DNA of 64,000 nucleotides from Iris pallida (Eukaryota; Streptophyta; Magnoliopsida; Asparagales; Iridaceae). A model generated the notes under the pieces. The model was not told where the DNA came from. It ran no database searches and saw only the letters and a program-made list of their open reading frames with translations. Position 1 is the stretch's first letter, and every line of letters starts with the position of its first letter. The translations under genes were made by a program, and so were the position numbers. This document shows, piece after piece, positions 1 through 10,909 of the stretch. The stretch is from positions 33,275,420 through 33,339,419 of the forward strand of contig JANAVB010029819.1 of assembly GCA_029216955.1 (NCBI GenBank), read 5' to 3'.

Positions 1-792
1 CCAGATGCAAAGCCAGTCCAGCAGCAACAACGATGCTTCCGCCCAGGCGTCATGGACGCGATCGAAGCCGAAGTCAACAAGCTAATAGCCAGCGGCTTTA
101 TTCGTGAAGAGCAACATCCTGATTGGGTCGCCAATATAGTACCCGTCCTCAAGAAGAATGGGAAGATTCGAATCTGCATCGACTTCCGCAACCTGAACGA
201 GGCATGCCCTAAAGATGAATTTCCTCTTCCTATTACAGACATCATGATCGACAATACATACGACTTTGAACGTATGTCATTCATGGATGGATTCTCGGGG
301 TACAACCAAATCAAGATGTCTCCCGACGACGAAAAGCACACTTTATTCCGAACCCCGATTGGCACATACTGCTACACAGTCATGCCATTCGGTCTAAAGA
401 ATGCTGGCGCTACATATCAGCGAGCCATGAGTATCATTTTCAGAGAACATTTGTGTAAGACAGTGGAATGCTATGTCGACGACATCGCCGTCAAGAGTCG
501 CCGTAAGGAGGATCATCTGCAAGACCTGAGAACGGTGTTCGATTTAATGCGAGCCCACAATCTGAAGATGAACCCTACAAAATCGTTCTTGGGCGTATCC
601 AGAGGGAAGTTCTTGGGCTTCATCATTACTGCACGGGGTATCCATGTAGACCCCGAAAAAACGAGGGCAATCATGGAGATGGGTCCCCCGAGAAATCTCC
701 GTGAACTTAGAGGCCTCCAAGGGAGGCTAGCTTATATCAGGAGGTTCATTTCCAACCTCTCCGGGCGATGCGACCGTTCATCCGCCTCATGA
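1..792 (+). pseudogene. E1 reverse transcriptase domain
   Basis: Reads open from base 1 (start lies outside) and continues through the Met at 52. The core includes a KKNGKIRICIDFRNLN block, the palm motif CYVDDIAVKS with the catalytic Asp pair, and a thumb-side FLGFIITARGIHVDPEKT block. These are typical of Ty3/gypsy reverse transcriptase, which copies element RNA into DNA in the particle. The frame is lost near 765-790, where one base is missing compared with E2 and T3 at the LSGRC-QPF position; the real frame continues from 768. The domain itself looks intact, but it cannot be joined to RNase H and integrase. Confidence 0.9.
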
Positions 793-1421
793 AGAAGGAA
801 GTCTCATTCGTATGGGACGAGGAATGCCAGCGCGCTTTCGATGACATCAAAGAATATTTATCAAATCTTCCAGTCCTGGTGGCCCCGGTCCCTGGAAAAC
901 CATTCCTGCTCTATGTACGAGCAATGGAACACTCCCTCGGTGCCCTGCTGGCACAAAACAACAACGCAGGCCACGAGCAGGCTATTTACTATCTCAGCCG
1001 AATGATGGTCGGGCCCGAACACCGATACACCGCTGTGGAGAAAGAATGCCTCGCCCTGGTATTCGCCATTCAAAAGACGTGGCACTATGTCATGGGGTAA
1101 ACCATACATGTGATCTCACGAATCAACCCTCTCAGGGTCCTCATGACCAAACCAGGGGTACTCAGCTCCCGCCTCGCTACATGGGCGATATTGCTGTCCC
1201 CCTATCATATGATCTTTGTCCCGCAGAAGGCTGTCAAAGGTCAAGCCCTGGCAGACTTTTTGGTGGCCCATCCAGGATCGGAATCATCCAGAATATACAA
1301 AGAAATCCCAGATGAGGTCGCCGATTCAATACAACCACCCACGATAACATATGGCGGATGTTCTTCGATGGCGCTTCAAGAACCGGACCCAAGGGAAACA
1401 TCGTCGTCAGAGTCGGAGTAG
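768..1421 (+). pseudogene. E1 degenerate first RNase H (connection) domain
   Basis: Follows RT in the next frame: a thumb-end block, then YVRAMEHSLGALLAQ, YYLSRMMVGPEHRY and EKECLALVFAIQK, all hallmark Ty3/gypsy RNase H positions. The usual catalytic Asp (TDAS-like motif) is replaced by VRA, so this domain probably has no RNase H activity and acts as a structural connection, as known for Tat elements with two RNase H domains. A TAA at 1098-1100 interrupts the frame; E2 has CAA at the same place, so it is a C-to-T nonsense change. The frame then runs to 1421 with a conserved KAVKGQALADFLVAHP block. Confidence 0.82.
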
Positions 1422-1740
1422 TATTGGTCTCTCCTATCGGGCTAGTGATCAATCGCGCCTACTCTCTCATGGAACCCTGCTCTAACAATGTGGCCGAGTA
1501 CAACGCTTTGGTCATTGGCCTCCAAGTCGCAAGAGAACTGGGGGTAGAATACCTTGAAGCATACTGCGATTCGCAATTAATCGTCAACCAGATTCGGGGG
1601 ACGTACGAAGTCCGCCATGAAGACATGATCCCCTACCACCAAATAGCGATCAATATCTCATCATTCGAGGGATTTCATCGAACACGTCCCCAGACTCCAA
1701 AATATCAAAGCTGATGCCCTAGCAGGCCTGGCTGCTTCCC
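1358..1740 (+). pseudogene. E1 second, acquired RNase H (aRNH)
   Basis: The translation starts MFFDGASRTGPKGN, has NNVAEYNALVIGL in the middle and CDSQLIVNQIRGTYEVR after it. This gives the D, E and D residues of a catalytic RNase H, with the final Asp in ADALAGLAASL after a frameshift near 1670-1680 (bases are missing compared with E2). Tat-lineage elements acquired such a second RNase H in addition to the degraded original one. It would remove the RNA strand during reverse transcription. A one-base shift near 1350 separates it from the upstream frame, so this copy is a pseudogene. Confidence 0.85.
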
Positions 1741-3107
1741 TAGCAGTGCCAAACCACTCTCATCATTCGGTCGATGTAATCGGCCGTGAGCTGGTCTGCC
1801 CCATGAACAACGTTCAAGCCATGGCGAGTTATTCTGCTCAGATGATCGACGAAGCGCCAGACTGGAGACAACCATTCATAGACTTCGTGGTCTACGACAT
1901 CCTGCCCGAGAACCCGAAGGAGGCTACTTCTATCAGACGGCGTTCTCTCAGATTCTTCTACGATACAGAGACAAAAATGCTGTATCGCCGCTCCTACGAC
2001 GGATTACTACTTCGGTGCTTGTCGAACGCAGAAGCCAAAGAAGCCGTACGAGAGGCTCATGACGGTGTCTCTGGGGCCATCAGCCTGGCCCTAAGCTACA
2101 AGACCGCCTTCGCCGGATGGGCTACTACTGGCCCACGATGGTGGCTGATGCAATAGATTATGCCCGAAAATGCAAGGCCTGCCAAGTCCACGCAGACTTC
2201 ATTCACCAACCATCCGAATTTCTACATCCGACAGTAGCATCCTGGCCATTCGAAGTATGGAGAATGGATATCATTGGTCCAATCACCCCACCTTCCTCCC
2301 GAGGACATCGCTTATACTGGCGATCACTGATTACTTCTCAAAGTGGGCAGAAGCTGTCCCACTCGCCGAAGTCAAAACTTCGAACGTAATCAGCTTCCTG
2401 AAGCACCACATCATTTATCGCTTTGGACTGCCCCGAAGGATCATCCATGATAATGGTCCGCAGTTTATAAGCCCGTATCGATTCTGCGAAAACACCGCAT
2501 TCAGAATGTCGCTTCGACACCATACAACCCGGCAGCAAACGGGTTAGCAGAGGCATTCAACAAAACAATCATCAAACTCCTCAAGAAATATGTCTCCTCC
2601 AACAAACGCGACTGGAACGACAAGCTCGGCGAGTGCTTATGGGCTTATCGTACCACGGTTCGAACAGCCACCAGGAATACACCATTCTCTCTGGTGTACA
2701 GAAGTGAGGCAGTTCTCCATTAGAGACTCAGATTCTCTCACTCCGAGTCGCCCTCACTTATCAATTGACAACGGATGATAACTACCGACGTCGACTACAA
2801 GAGTTAGAGGCCTTAGATGAAAAATGCCTCCTAGCTCAGCAAAGGATCGAATTATACCAAGCACATCTCAGGAGCCTTTAACAAAAAGGTCAAAGTCAGA
2901 ACATTCCAAGTGGGCGATCTTGTTTTGGCAGTCAGGAGGCCAATGGTCATGACTCACAAGACCACCGGCAAGTTCCAGCCAAAATGGGAAGGCCCATTTA
3001 TCATCGAGGCTGTGTTCTCCAATGGTGCTAACCGCCTCGCCAAGCAGAACGAGACTTGCTCATGTTGTCCGTCAATGGCAAGTTCTGAAGAAATACTATG
3101 TTTTAAA
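1741..3107 (+). pseudogene. E1 integrase, frameshifted
   Basis: Pieces in several frames rebuild the order of a retroviral-type integrase: LRCLSNAEAKEAVREAHDG and CKACQVHADF (HHCC zinc finger), MDIIGPITPPSSRG (first Asp), IIHDNGPQF (second Asp), an AEAFNKTIIKL block (Glu), and the C-terminal VGDLVLAVRRPM and KWEGPFIIEAVFSNGA blocks. The enzyme would insert element cDNA into host DNA. Comparison with E2 places frame breaks near 2085, 2318, 2475 and 2690, so the gene is clearly dead. I see no chromodomain, as expected for the Tat lineage. Pol ends around 3107. Confidence 0.85.
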
Positions 3108-3119
3108 CAACATCTCCAG

Positions 3120-3480
3120 AGTTTCGAGTTATGTGCCCGCTGGTACCACTGAACTCAACCCCTAATTTTCTAACTTATTGAGTCACGTACCCTCTTGTAC
3201 CGCTGAACTCATATCCCAAATTCCCAAGTCATGTACCTGCTGGTACCTCTGAACTTACACTTTGATTCTAACATTCACAGATTTTTGAGTCATGTACCCG
3301 CGTGTACCGCTGAACTCACGCCCTTCTTCATAAATATATCCCAAATTCCTAAGTCATGTACTGCTGGTACCTCTGAACTTACACTTGATTCCAACATTCA
3401 TGGATTCTCGAGTCATGTACCCATGGTGCCTCTGAACTCACATCCCGGTCACTCTTTTGAAAGAAAGTCATGTATAATAT
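3120..3480. repeat. E1 hairpin-type dispersed repeats after pol
   Basis: About six imperfect copies, spaced about 50-75 bp, of a block reading GAGTCATGTACCC-GCTGGTACC-GCTGAACTCA. Each copy contains nested inverted arms (GAGT...ACTC outside, GTACC...GGTAC inside), so it could fold as a hairpin in RNA. The same unit in reverse orientation occupies the equivalent place in E2 (13590-13890). The stretch is noncoding. Confidence 0.7.
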
Positions 3481-3579
3481 ACCGCTGAACTTTCTTCCTA
3501 CAAGAGATCCTCCCTCATGATCTAATACCCACACTCCCAGTGCACAAAAAGGGTAATCGATCCACAAATTTCCAAAATG

Positions 3580-4060
3580 GCCATGTCCTCATTACCTCTG
3601 AGTCGTTCCATTTCCGCCAAACAAATCACCCCTATATAGAATTTCCATGTCCTCATACCTTTGAGTTATTCTACGTACCCCCCTTCATTGAGCCCACTCC
3701 TGTCATGTCCTCATTACCTCTTGAATGGGAAGGCTCCGTCGAAGAAACCTTCATACTTGCCATGTCCTCATTACCTCTGAGTAAGTATGATGATCCCCTT
3801 TCGACCTATTACCTGTACCCACCACCGGAGTACGCCAAGGGTAATGGGTCCACAAATGTCCTCTATTGACCACAAATGTCCTCTGTGACCACAATGTCCT
3901 CTGTTGACCACAAATGTCCTCTGTTGACCACCAATACCCTCCGTCGAGTTCGCTCCTGCCATGTACTCATTACCTCTGAGTAGGAAGACTCTACGTTCAA
4001 AGAACTTTCCTACTTACCATGTCCTCGTTACCTCTGAGCAAGTATGTAGTCTCTTTCATC
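3580..4060. repeat. E1 spacer repeats of the CTCAGAGGTAATG type
   Basis: Reverse-strand copies of the motif CTCAGAGGTAATGAGGACAT occur near 3583, 3647, 3707, 3761, 3960 and 4018. Between them 3851-3930 holds four copies of a 19-20-bp tandem unit containing CACAAATGTCCTCTGTTGAC. The stretch lies between the end of pol and the 3' end of the antisense gene. Hypervariable tandem repeats between pol and the 3' LTR are known for Ogre/Tat elements. The remainder to about 4380 holds only degenerate copies of a sequence around a GGTACGCC core. Confidence 0.75.
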
Positions 4061-4384
4061 CTATTACCCGTATCCTAAACCAGGGTATGCCAAGGGTAAT
4101 AGGCCCACAAATATCCTCAGCTAAATTTCTTAACACAAACCTATCACCTCATCATGCCCAGGAGCCCAGCTGCTCTACCAATTCTCTTCTCAATACCAAG
4201 AGCACCCATGACCACTTTGCTATGGCTGCTTCAGGTATCCTGACCGAAACTTGTTATCTCTACCTAAAACCAAGGTACGCCATGGGTAACAGGTCCACAA
4301 ATATGTCCCCTATGCGGGGGAGAACATCACCACAATATCACAGGCACAACAGGCAATACAAATGGGGTAGAATGGAAAATACTC

Positions 4385-4390
4385 TTTATT
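4385..4390 (-). terminator. Poly(A) signal of the E1 antisense gene
   Basis: AATAAA on the minus strand about 95 bp past the stop of the antisense reading frame at 4482. An AATAAA is present at the same relative place in E2 (12530) and T3 (46380). Confidence 0.6.
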
Positions 4391-4481
4391 TGAAGGAAGA
4401 AAGAAGTACTACATATTTCGGGACCACGTCCCTTTCAAAAAAACAGGAAGAAGGGAAAACGGGGACAAAACAAGAGGCTGA

Positions 4482-7400
4482 TTATAGCTCGGCATTGCAC
4501 AACTCCAAAAGACGGTCCTTTACCAAAGCAGTCCCCCGATCAAGCCTTTGCTTAGCTCGACGCTCGGCCTCTTGAGATAGCTGCTCTGCGTCATTCAAAT
4601 GTGAATAAGCCTGCCAGTTGTCCTCCACCTTCTTTAGGGCAAGCTCTAGATTAGCAGAAGCCCTACTACTTGCCAGCCTCCTGAATAGCAATCTCTTTCT
4701 CAACACGAGCGGCCTCAAGCTCTGACTCCAGGAAAGCTAGTTTTCTCTGGAGCTCGAGGATCTGTTTCCGAACATCGGCCACCCCACGAGAAGCATCCGC
4801 TTCCCGAGTCGTGTAATTTTCAGTCCGACGGCTCCACTGGTCGTGCAACTGAGTCAGATTCCGACGGTCCTGTAATATAGCCGGTTTGAGTGATTCCCGG
4901 CAGCCATCACCTTCTCCACCACGGTAGTGAGGAAGTTACGTTCTCGATTTATGGCCGCAGGTAAATCAGTCTGTTGCAACGAGCGAAACTGGGCAACGAG
5001 ACGTCAGCCTCTAATAGCTTAGGCTCCAAGAGCGCAGCTAGTTCCTCTCCCCCAGGGAGTGTTTTAAGGGTATTAATCTGGCCGCCAGCACATCGACGGG
5101 CCAGAGTGAAGGGAGTCCCCCTTTCCACCGCTGCTTCGATCCCCCTCTTCAGATGACGATGGAAACTAGCAACTACGTCCTGTAACGCATCATCCAAGAC
5201 TTCTGTGGATGACGGCGTCAGAGGGAGGGTGGCAGACGGTACCAGAGGGGCAGTTTCAGAAGTTACCGTACCCGCCACCAAAGAAATAATTCCGTACGAA
5301 AGAGGCTTGAATGGCGGCTAACTCCTCTTCCGCCGCCTGAATAGCGTGAATGCTCGGCAGGGAGGAAAGGTTGACCCCCAAAATCACATTCGCAAGGGAG
5401 GACACAGGGGGTATCGTCCCTTGTCCCGGCAGACCGCTACCTGAGGCCCCAAGCTCGACCCAGACGAAGGACCCTCGACACACGGAGATTCCGTCAGGCC
5501 CTCTCCGGTAGGGTGTAATCCAGCAATATCAGTCACTGGCAATGACGGGTTGGGATCTGAACATCCAAAACAACCGTTAAACGAAGAATTTGAAGAATGA
5601 CAGGAACACATATGCTGATTCACGAATTATAGTTCAATTTGCATTACCAGGGGAAGAGCGTGGGGGCGACGGCTCGTTCACTATCGGCATAGTTTCCTCA
5701 CCCACAAAGCCATCATGAGGGGCTCAGATGTTTCAGGAACGGGCGCAGTAAAGCTCCCATCCTCCTGGGTTGAGGTTCCAGTAGGGCAAGAATCCTCGGT
5801 CGCAACCGGAAGCACCCCAGCAGCAATGATAGCGGTGCACACCCCACTGACTAATGAGACAGGACTGGATTAGCCTCCGTAATCGGGTCTTAAGGGCGAG
5901 CTCGTCCGACGCCTATAAAGAGCAGAAGAAACAAATAATTAGGTCACAACATAAAAAAAGAAGAAAGGAAACAGCTGAAGCCCAAGTCACTCGGAACATC
6001 CTCCACATCATCAATAAGCAGCCTGCGACGTCTTACCGCAGCGTGCTTCGTAGAATAAGTTCGGTCGTCAGTGGTAGTCACGCGCCTGCTCCGTTTACGC
6101 GAGGGGCCGGGTATCGCAGATGGTTGATCCTTCACCACCTCGTCAGACAGACTAGACGATTGACCCACGACCCTTTCAGCTTGCACGACTGGAGGTTGAG
6201 TCCCAACCTCCTCACCCGAAGAATGGGACAATCATCAGTGTCCTGTTCGTCGTCCCCCTCATCCGCCCTATTGGACTCTGAATCCGACATAGGAACTCTA
6301 TCGCCTTTTTTTTCCTCTTCTTGGACCCTTCTGGCTTCTCGGCCAGATAGGTGCCAACAATGAAGCTAATATTCGTATCAAACCAACAGGAGGTTTGCTC
6401 GCTGCAATATGATAAAGAGCCACTATATACAAAATATCACCCTCCACCTTGGCGTCAGGGTGAGAAGCTGGCTCGGGTATGGGTCGTATTATAATAATGC
6501 CAAGCCCGAATGCCATCAAGTACACTGCCCTCGAAGCTCAAGCAAGCGCTAGGGCGATCCAGGAACAATTGACTATACCCAAATTGACGGGAAAATCTAC
6601 TTGGCAGATAAGGCTCCAAGTATACCCTGTTCCGGTAACGATACACCAGGTGCGCGGGACGGATGTTGCGTAACCAAAGAAGCATCTTCTCAGTTAAAAG
6701 TTGGGGAGGATCAACGCCGTCAACGTGTACCCTCCTCACTTCTCCAGGGGTGAACTCAGGGAGAGATACGAAGAATTCGAGCTCGTCAATTCTTGCCAAT
6801 GTCCTCCGGCAGGCCGGCATGGTATCATGTTCCCAAGGCTGATGACGATATCGAAAAATGAAGGCGTCATCAACAGAGACGTTTTTATCGGGTCCCGGCC
6901 TCATCAATGACCGATAGTGCATCAATAACCACCCCATGAGGTAGTGGTATGGTAGTTCTATCCGGTTAAAGTCCGCCGACACATCACGAGCAATAACTTT
7001 GGATGTAAAGGCACGAAGGCCGTGGTGTATGCTACACACCATGGCCGTGAGAAGCGCCAGCCTCACTTTGAAGACCAATTTTACAGCAGGAAGAATAAAA
7101 TGGCGGCTGATCCTTTCTATAGAACTCGCGCCGCCCGAGACTACACAGTTACGTAGCCACACCATCAAAAAATCCAGCCAAGATCGCTTTATTAGACATC
7201 TTCCGGGTACCATAGTGGAAATAACTGAGGGAGTCGGTGCTACTCCCAAAACCGGTCATGAGTAGACTTCGACTTCTTAACCTTCGACATCATATCCTTA
7301 ACCTCCTCTGAGGTTTGGGGAGCTCGAGACGAAACGTGACCAGAAGGACGCAACTTAAAAGATACAAAATCCAGTTCCTGGTATGAGGGGCATTTCCTTC

Positions 7401-9115
7401 TGAACTATTTATCTTCTTAATAGCTATCTGATGGCAGGCGCTATGATGACACAACAGTTCTTGGTACACGGCGACAAAGCCAGGAAACCGCTGATCCAAA
7501 TCCTCGAGCTCTTCATTTGTCGGCGTGTATACTTCAAAAGCTTCGTCTTCCCACGGCAATCTGGATACAGTGGCCATTTCGTGAAGAGCAAGCCCCAGTT
7601 CTCTCTGGGGGTAAAGAAAGTCCCAGTACGCCGGTTATACAACTCCAATAGAGCCATAAACAAGGGCTTGTTAATGGGTAATCCGTAGCAGGTACCCTGA
7701 CGGCGTAGTAAAGATCAATTTCCTGAAGAAATTCCCCGTACGTCCTTAGAATCCAGGAGGTAAGATTAGTCCATGTGGGAACAGGGTTAATCCAATTCAG
7801 CAGTGACAACCTGCCTATGGGATAAGACCCCTTACGAGCAAGCTGATTCAGAAAAGTATCAGCTAGGGTGAAGGAAAAATTAGGGCCGGTTGTGTTCACA
7901 AAAGTACCCGGGAGCAGCCCTATCACAGTCCGACTCACGGAATCCTTGCCCGCACATATTAAACCCGTGCGTCCGTTGTGGTGAATTTTGCCCACAAACA
8001 TTCCCTGTTGGGTAGGAGTCAAAAGCTCACCATCGTCCTGTTCAGCGGAACCATGTTAAACCACGAGAGAGGATAATGTCGCTCCATCTCGGGAATATGA
8101 ATCTCTACCCCGTCTACAGAAAAATCCCAGTGCTCTGAGACATCCAGCAATCGGGAGTTTTTATGGAAAAGGCATCCCTGAAGAGAAAGGCCGGTTTCAG
8201 ATATTCCCCATCCAACTGCCCCGAATTCATTATGGAACAAAGAAAGCTGAAAGGTTGTTTGTTGATAGCAACTACCCTATCCTTAGGCTCATTAGTGGGA
8301 AGCTGATCCACTATACGACGGATTAAGTCATCAAGTTGCACGCCCACGGCGCACCGAGATGGACCCACAAGGAGCTCTCCTGCTGGGTTGGTTGGAAGAT
8401 TCACTGAAGAAAGGGCAAAAGAAGAAACAAGATTAAAAGATGGCTAAAATGAAAATTTACTGAATAAAGAAGCTCTCACGAGCCTATGCGGTTCAGGTCA
8501 ATAAGGTCTTATGTGGCTCCAGTCCAGTGGGGTCTCAACTTATACGGCTCCAATCCAGTTGGGTCCCCAGAAATGTAGTTTTGGGGAAGCATATGAGGTT
8601 CGAGTCAATACAGTCACATGCGGCCTAACTCAGATGCGAATTCCATATGACTCTAGCTCGATAGCTTATGCGGGTTGGACGAGTGAACACATTTTTAAAC
8701 AGAAGAATTTATGCGGCACAAAGCGCTATGCGGTTCAGCCTGTTAAAACACATAGGCGGCTCCGTTCAGAGGAGATTGTATGTAGTTTAGATCAGTCTTC
8801 TGCGATTCAAACATGGGGCTTTATTTATACGGCTCGGGCATGAAACAGTCATACGGCTCACACAGCATATGCGGCTGACACAGTATATGCGGCTCACACA
8901 GCATATGTGGCTCTGCCATCAAGATTGGAGAAGGGGCTTGTGCATAAATATGCAACAGAGCCATGAGTACTAAAGATCTAAAAGCAACCCTTACCCTCAA
9001 AAGCAGGACGAACGTCAGAGGGCACTTCGGGTGCGTCAGGTTCGACGGCTGACGAGGACGTCACCCTCTTACCCTTCGTGGCGGTGGAAATGGCTTTAGA
9101 AGACTTAGGAGCCAT
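4482..9115 (-). pseudogene. E1 antisense gene: PMD-like nuclear coiled-coil protein
   Basis: A spliced gene on the strand opposite to pol. Exon 1 begins at the ATG at 9115 and ends at 8995; exon 2 starts at 8403 after a pyrimidine-rich tract and CAG. The translation parallels the T3 gene: an N-terminal block (8403-8019), a LALLELYNRRTGTFFTP block (near 7600) resembling plant mobile domain (PMD) proteins, a 264-residue block (7249-6455) with YHYLMGWLLMHYRSLMRPGP, basic clusters PSRKRSRR and AVRRRRL (likely nuclear localisation signals, near 6050-6110), an acidic Ser/Pro-rich part, and a C-terminal coiled coil (4848-4482). Further likely introns are about 5913-5990 and 5557-5647. Frameshifts near 8130, 7560 and elsewhere make it a pseudogene. 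Function unknown; PMD assignment is by pattern only. Confidence 0.65.
8404..8994 (-). other. Intron 1 of the E1 antisense gene, filled with ATGCGGCT motifs
   Basis: The donor is G|GTAAGG at 8994 and the acceptor is TTTCTTCAG ending at 8404. Joining the exons gives a GTG valine codon and keeps the frame, with the same intron phase as in T3. The intron holds about 13 imperfect copies of TATGCGGCTC (plus strand) between 8483 and 8915, for example at 8870 and 8888. The longest open frame inside (8511-8843 plus) is a by-product of the repeats. Confidence 0.65.
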
Positions 9116-9203
9116 TGCTTCGACATAAAGATCGGAAGGAGAAGACAGGAAAAAGAGTGAACGAAAGAGAAGGTAAAGAAGTCCCTCCGGCTAAAGTTAC
9201 CCG

Positions 9204-9211
9204 TATTTATA
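9204..9211 (-). promoter_or_regulatory. TATA box of the E1 antisense gene
   Basis: TATAAATA on the minus strand 89 bases upstream of the ATG at 9115, which leaves a pyrimidine-rich 5' leader of about 60 bases. The T3 gene has the same TATA-to-ATG layout (41590 and 41694). Upstream, 9390-9500 holds five AGCCGCAT-type motifs (minus strand), so motif sites flank the promoter as well as filling the LTR. Confidence 0.6.
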
Positions 9212-9543
9212 AACAGAGATGGAGCGTTTTGATTCCCATGCATACACATAAACCGACCCTTCGGTTATCAAAATAAGCCGCCGAAAATGAAGGCTAAGCT
9301 CCTTGGATCCCGCACCAAAAAGTGCCCTTTAAAGATCGACAACACTTAAGTGCTAAAGATTGCCATACATGGCAAATGATGACATGGCTAGAGGCCATGC
9401 GGTTGAAAGTCTCCTGTGGCTGAATCACCTATGCGACTGAATAATTCATGCGGCTAGAACTCTTATGCGGTCGGGATTGCATATGCGGCCAATACAGCCA
9501 TGCTTCTTGATTCAAAGTATTTCAATTTTACAAATTAAAAACT

Positions 9544-9556
9544 TTGAAGGGGGTCC
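9544..9556 (+). other. Polypurine tract of E1
   Basis: TTGAAGGGGGTCC lies directly before the 3' LTR start TGTAGAAGCATGG. T3 has the same tract, in reverse, beside LTR A (41306-41320). It would prime plus-strand DNA synthesis. Confidence 0.8.
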
Positions 9557-10909
9557 TGTAGAAGCATGGAAAATACTAAAGAAATTGACTCATGCGGCCA
9601 AGAAAGACCCATGCGGCTCAGAAAACGCATGCGGCTCAGGGAGTCATGCGGCATAAGGAGCTATGCGGCCGGAGGCATCCCATGCGGCTCAGAAGACACA
9701 TGGCATGACAGTGCTCCCCTCCGATCCATGCTGCATTAATTGCTTTGACGGCTGACCCCTCTGAAAAGTTGACAGACCTGACACCAAAGCAGGTAATTAT
9801 GACTCTGTCATGATGATGAATCTCTAGGGAAGAGAAAGAAATCTCTGACACGATCCCCGAGAACAACAAAATGCCACGTGGCCCTGCCACGTGGGTGTGC
9901 TTATGCGGCTTGAAGTGAAGACTTCCCATACGGTTCAGAGTGAAGCTGTCCCATGTGGCTCGAGTGGAATCATCCCTATGCGGCTCAAGAAGATCATGCC
10001 CATGCGGCTCAAGCAGACACACCATTATGCGGTTCATGCGGCTCATCATATGGTTCAGAAGTCTGAAGGAGGGGGCCACTGCCCAGACAGTTCTGACACG
10101 TGTCCCAAGTCTTATGCGGCCCAAAATTCATGCGGCCCAAATCTCATGCGGCCCAATCTGCATGCGATTCCAGTCTCACCATTGGCTCCCAGGACACGCG
10201 TCCTCAGCCGATCAATTTCCCAGATTTATGGCAATCTAAGATCGGGTCGAATCCCAATGATCTGGGGCATGTGGCAGGAGAATAAATTTGATTTATTCAC
10301 AGATATGATAGAATCATTATAAGAAGATTTATGCCAATCAGCATTAATTGCTAATGGAGATTTGGTGTAATCTACCCTTAATGGTTCTGATTTGTCATAA
10401 TCAGAAATGAACGGCCTGGATTGATCAATCCCAGGCCGCCGCCATCTCCAAGAGCTAATCATTGGCAACCCTAGCGATCACATCCCACTATTATAAATAG
10501 CAATGTGCCATTTCCTTGTGAGAGATAGAGAGATATACAAAAAAAGAATCAGAGAAGAATACGTATACACAGGAAGACTTCCCCCATAGTCAGAGAAAGA
10601 ATATACACAGAGAGAGAGAAGCCAGGAGAGCAATCATAGAGAGAGCAAGAAGGCGTTTCTTCGTCAACGACCAAGCAGATCTTCCCTGAGTCAAGGCTGC
10701 GTACCGATCGTCCAAGGAGTAAGGCAGAGCGACCGTCGCTTTCCCGAGCCTCTATCGTCACCCCCCAGAATCTAAAATAAACAATCGTACTTAGACTGCT
10801 GTACCTAGGTTTTCGTCCCTAGGCTTTCTTTGTACGAGCGAGTTTGTATTGTGAGTCTAAGTTCAGTCCTCCGATAATTGTTCTGTACTTTTACAATCAA
10901 TGGCAAACA
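9557..10909 (+). repeat. E1 3' LTR (1,353 bp)
   Basis: Begins TGTAGAAGCATGG after the polypurine tract and ends ATGGCAAACA. It is homologous to the E2 5' LTR (22571-23842, reverse). U3 carries about 15 ATGCGGCT-type motifs between 9589 and 10160. The TATA box is at 10492. The last ten bases include an ATG that in a complete element is the gag start codon. Confidence 0.9.
10492..10499 (+). promoter_or_regulatory. TATA box in the E1 LTR
   Basis: TATAAATA inside the LTR, about 935 bp from the LTR start, followed by AG-rich sequence. E2 has the same box in reverse at 22921-22928, within the same context (CCCAC...TATAAATAGCAA). Confidence 0.75.

Larger units (their letters stand above)
1..10909 (+). 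mobile_element. E1: family A Tat-lineage Ty3/gypsy retrotransposon, 3' part
   Basis: The window opens inside pol of a plus-strand element: reverse transcriptase, degenerate RNase H, second RNase H, integrase, repeat-filled spacer, antisense gene, polypurine tract and a 1,353-bp 3' LTR ending in CA at 10909. The order and the second RNase H place it in the Tat lineage, where antisense extra genes are known. Right of 10909 the sequence becomes the antisense gene of E2, so E1 is nested in E2 (possible target duplication starts AGGAG at 10910). The 5' half, the 5' LTR and the left target duplication lie outside the window. Pol carries several frameshifts, so this copy is dead. Confidence 0.9.

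Noticed and set aside
8511..8843. 110-codon plus-strand frame.
   Set aside because: Lies in the antisense intron and is made of the ATGCGGCT repeats.
10878..10909. Start of the plus-strand frame at 10878.
   Set aside because: These bases are the end of the E1 LTR; the frame is an accidental fusion into the E2 antisense gene.
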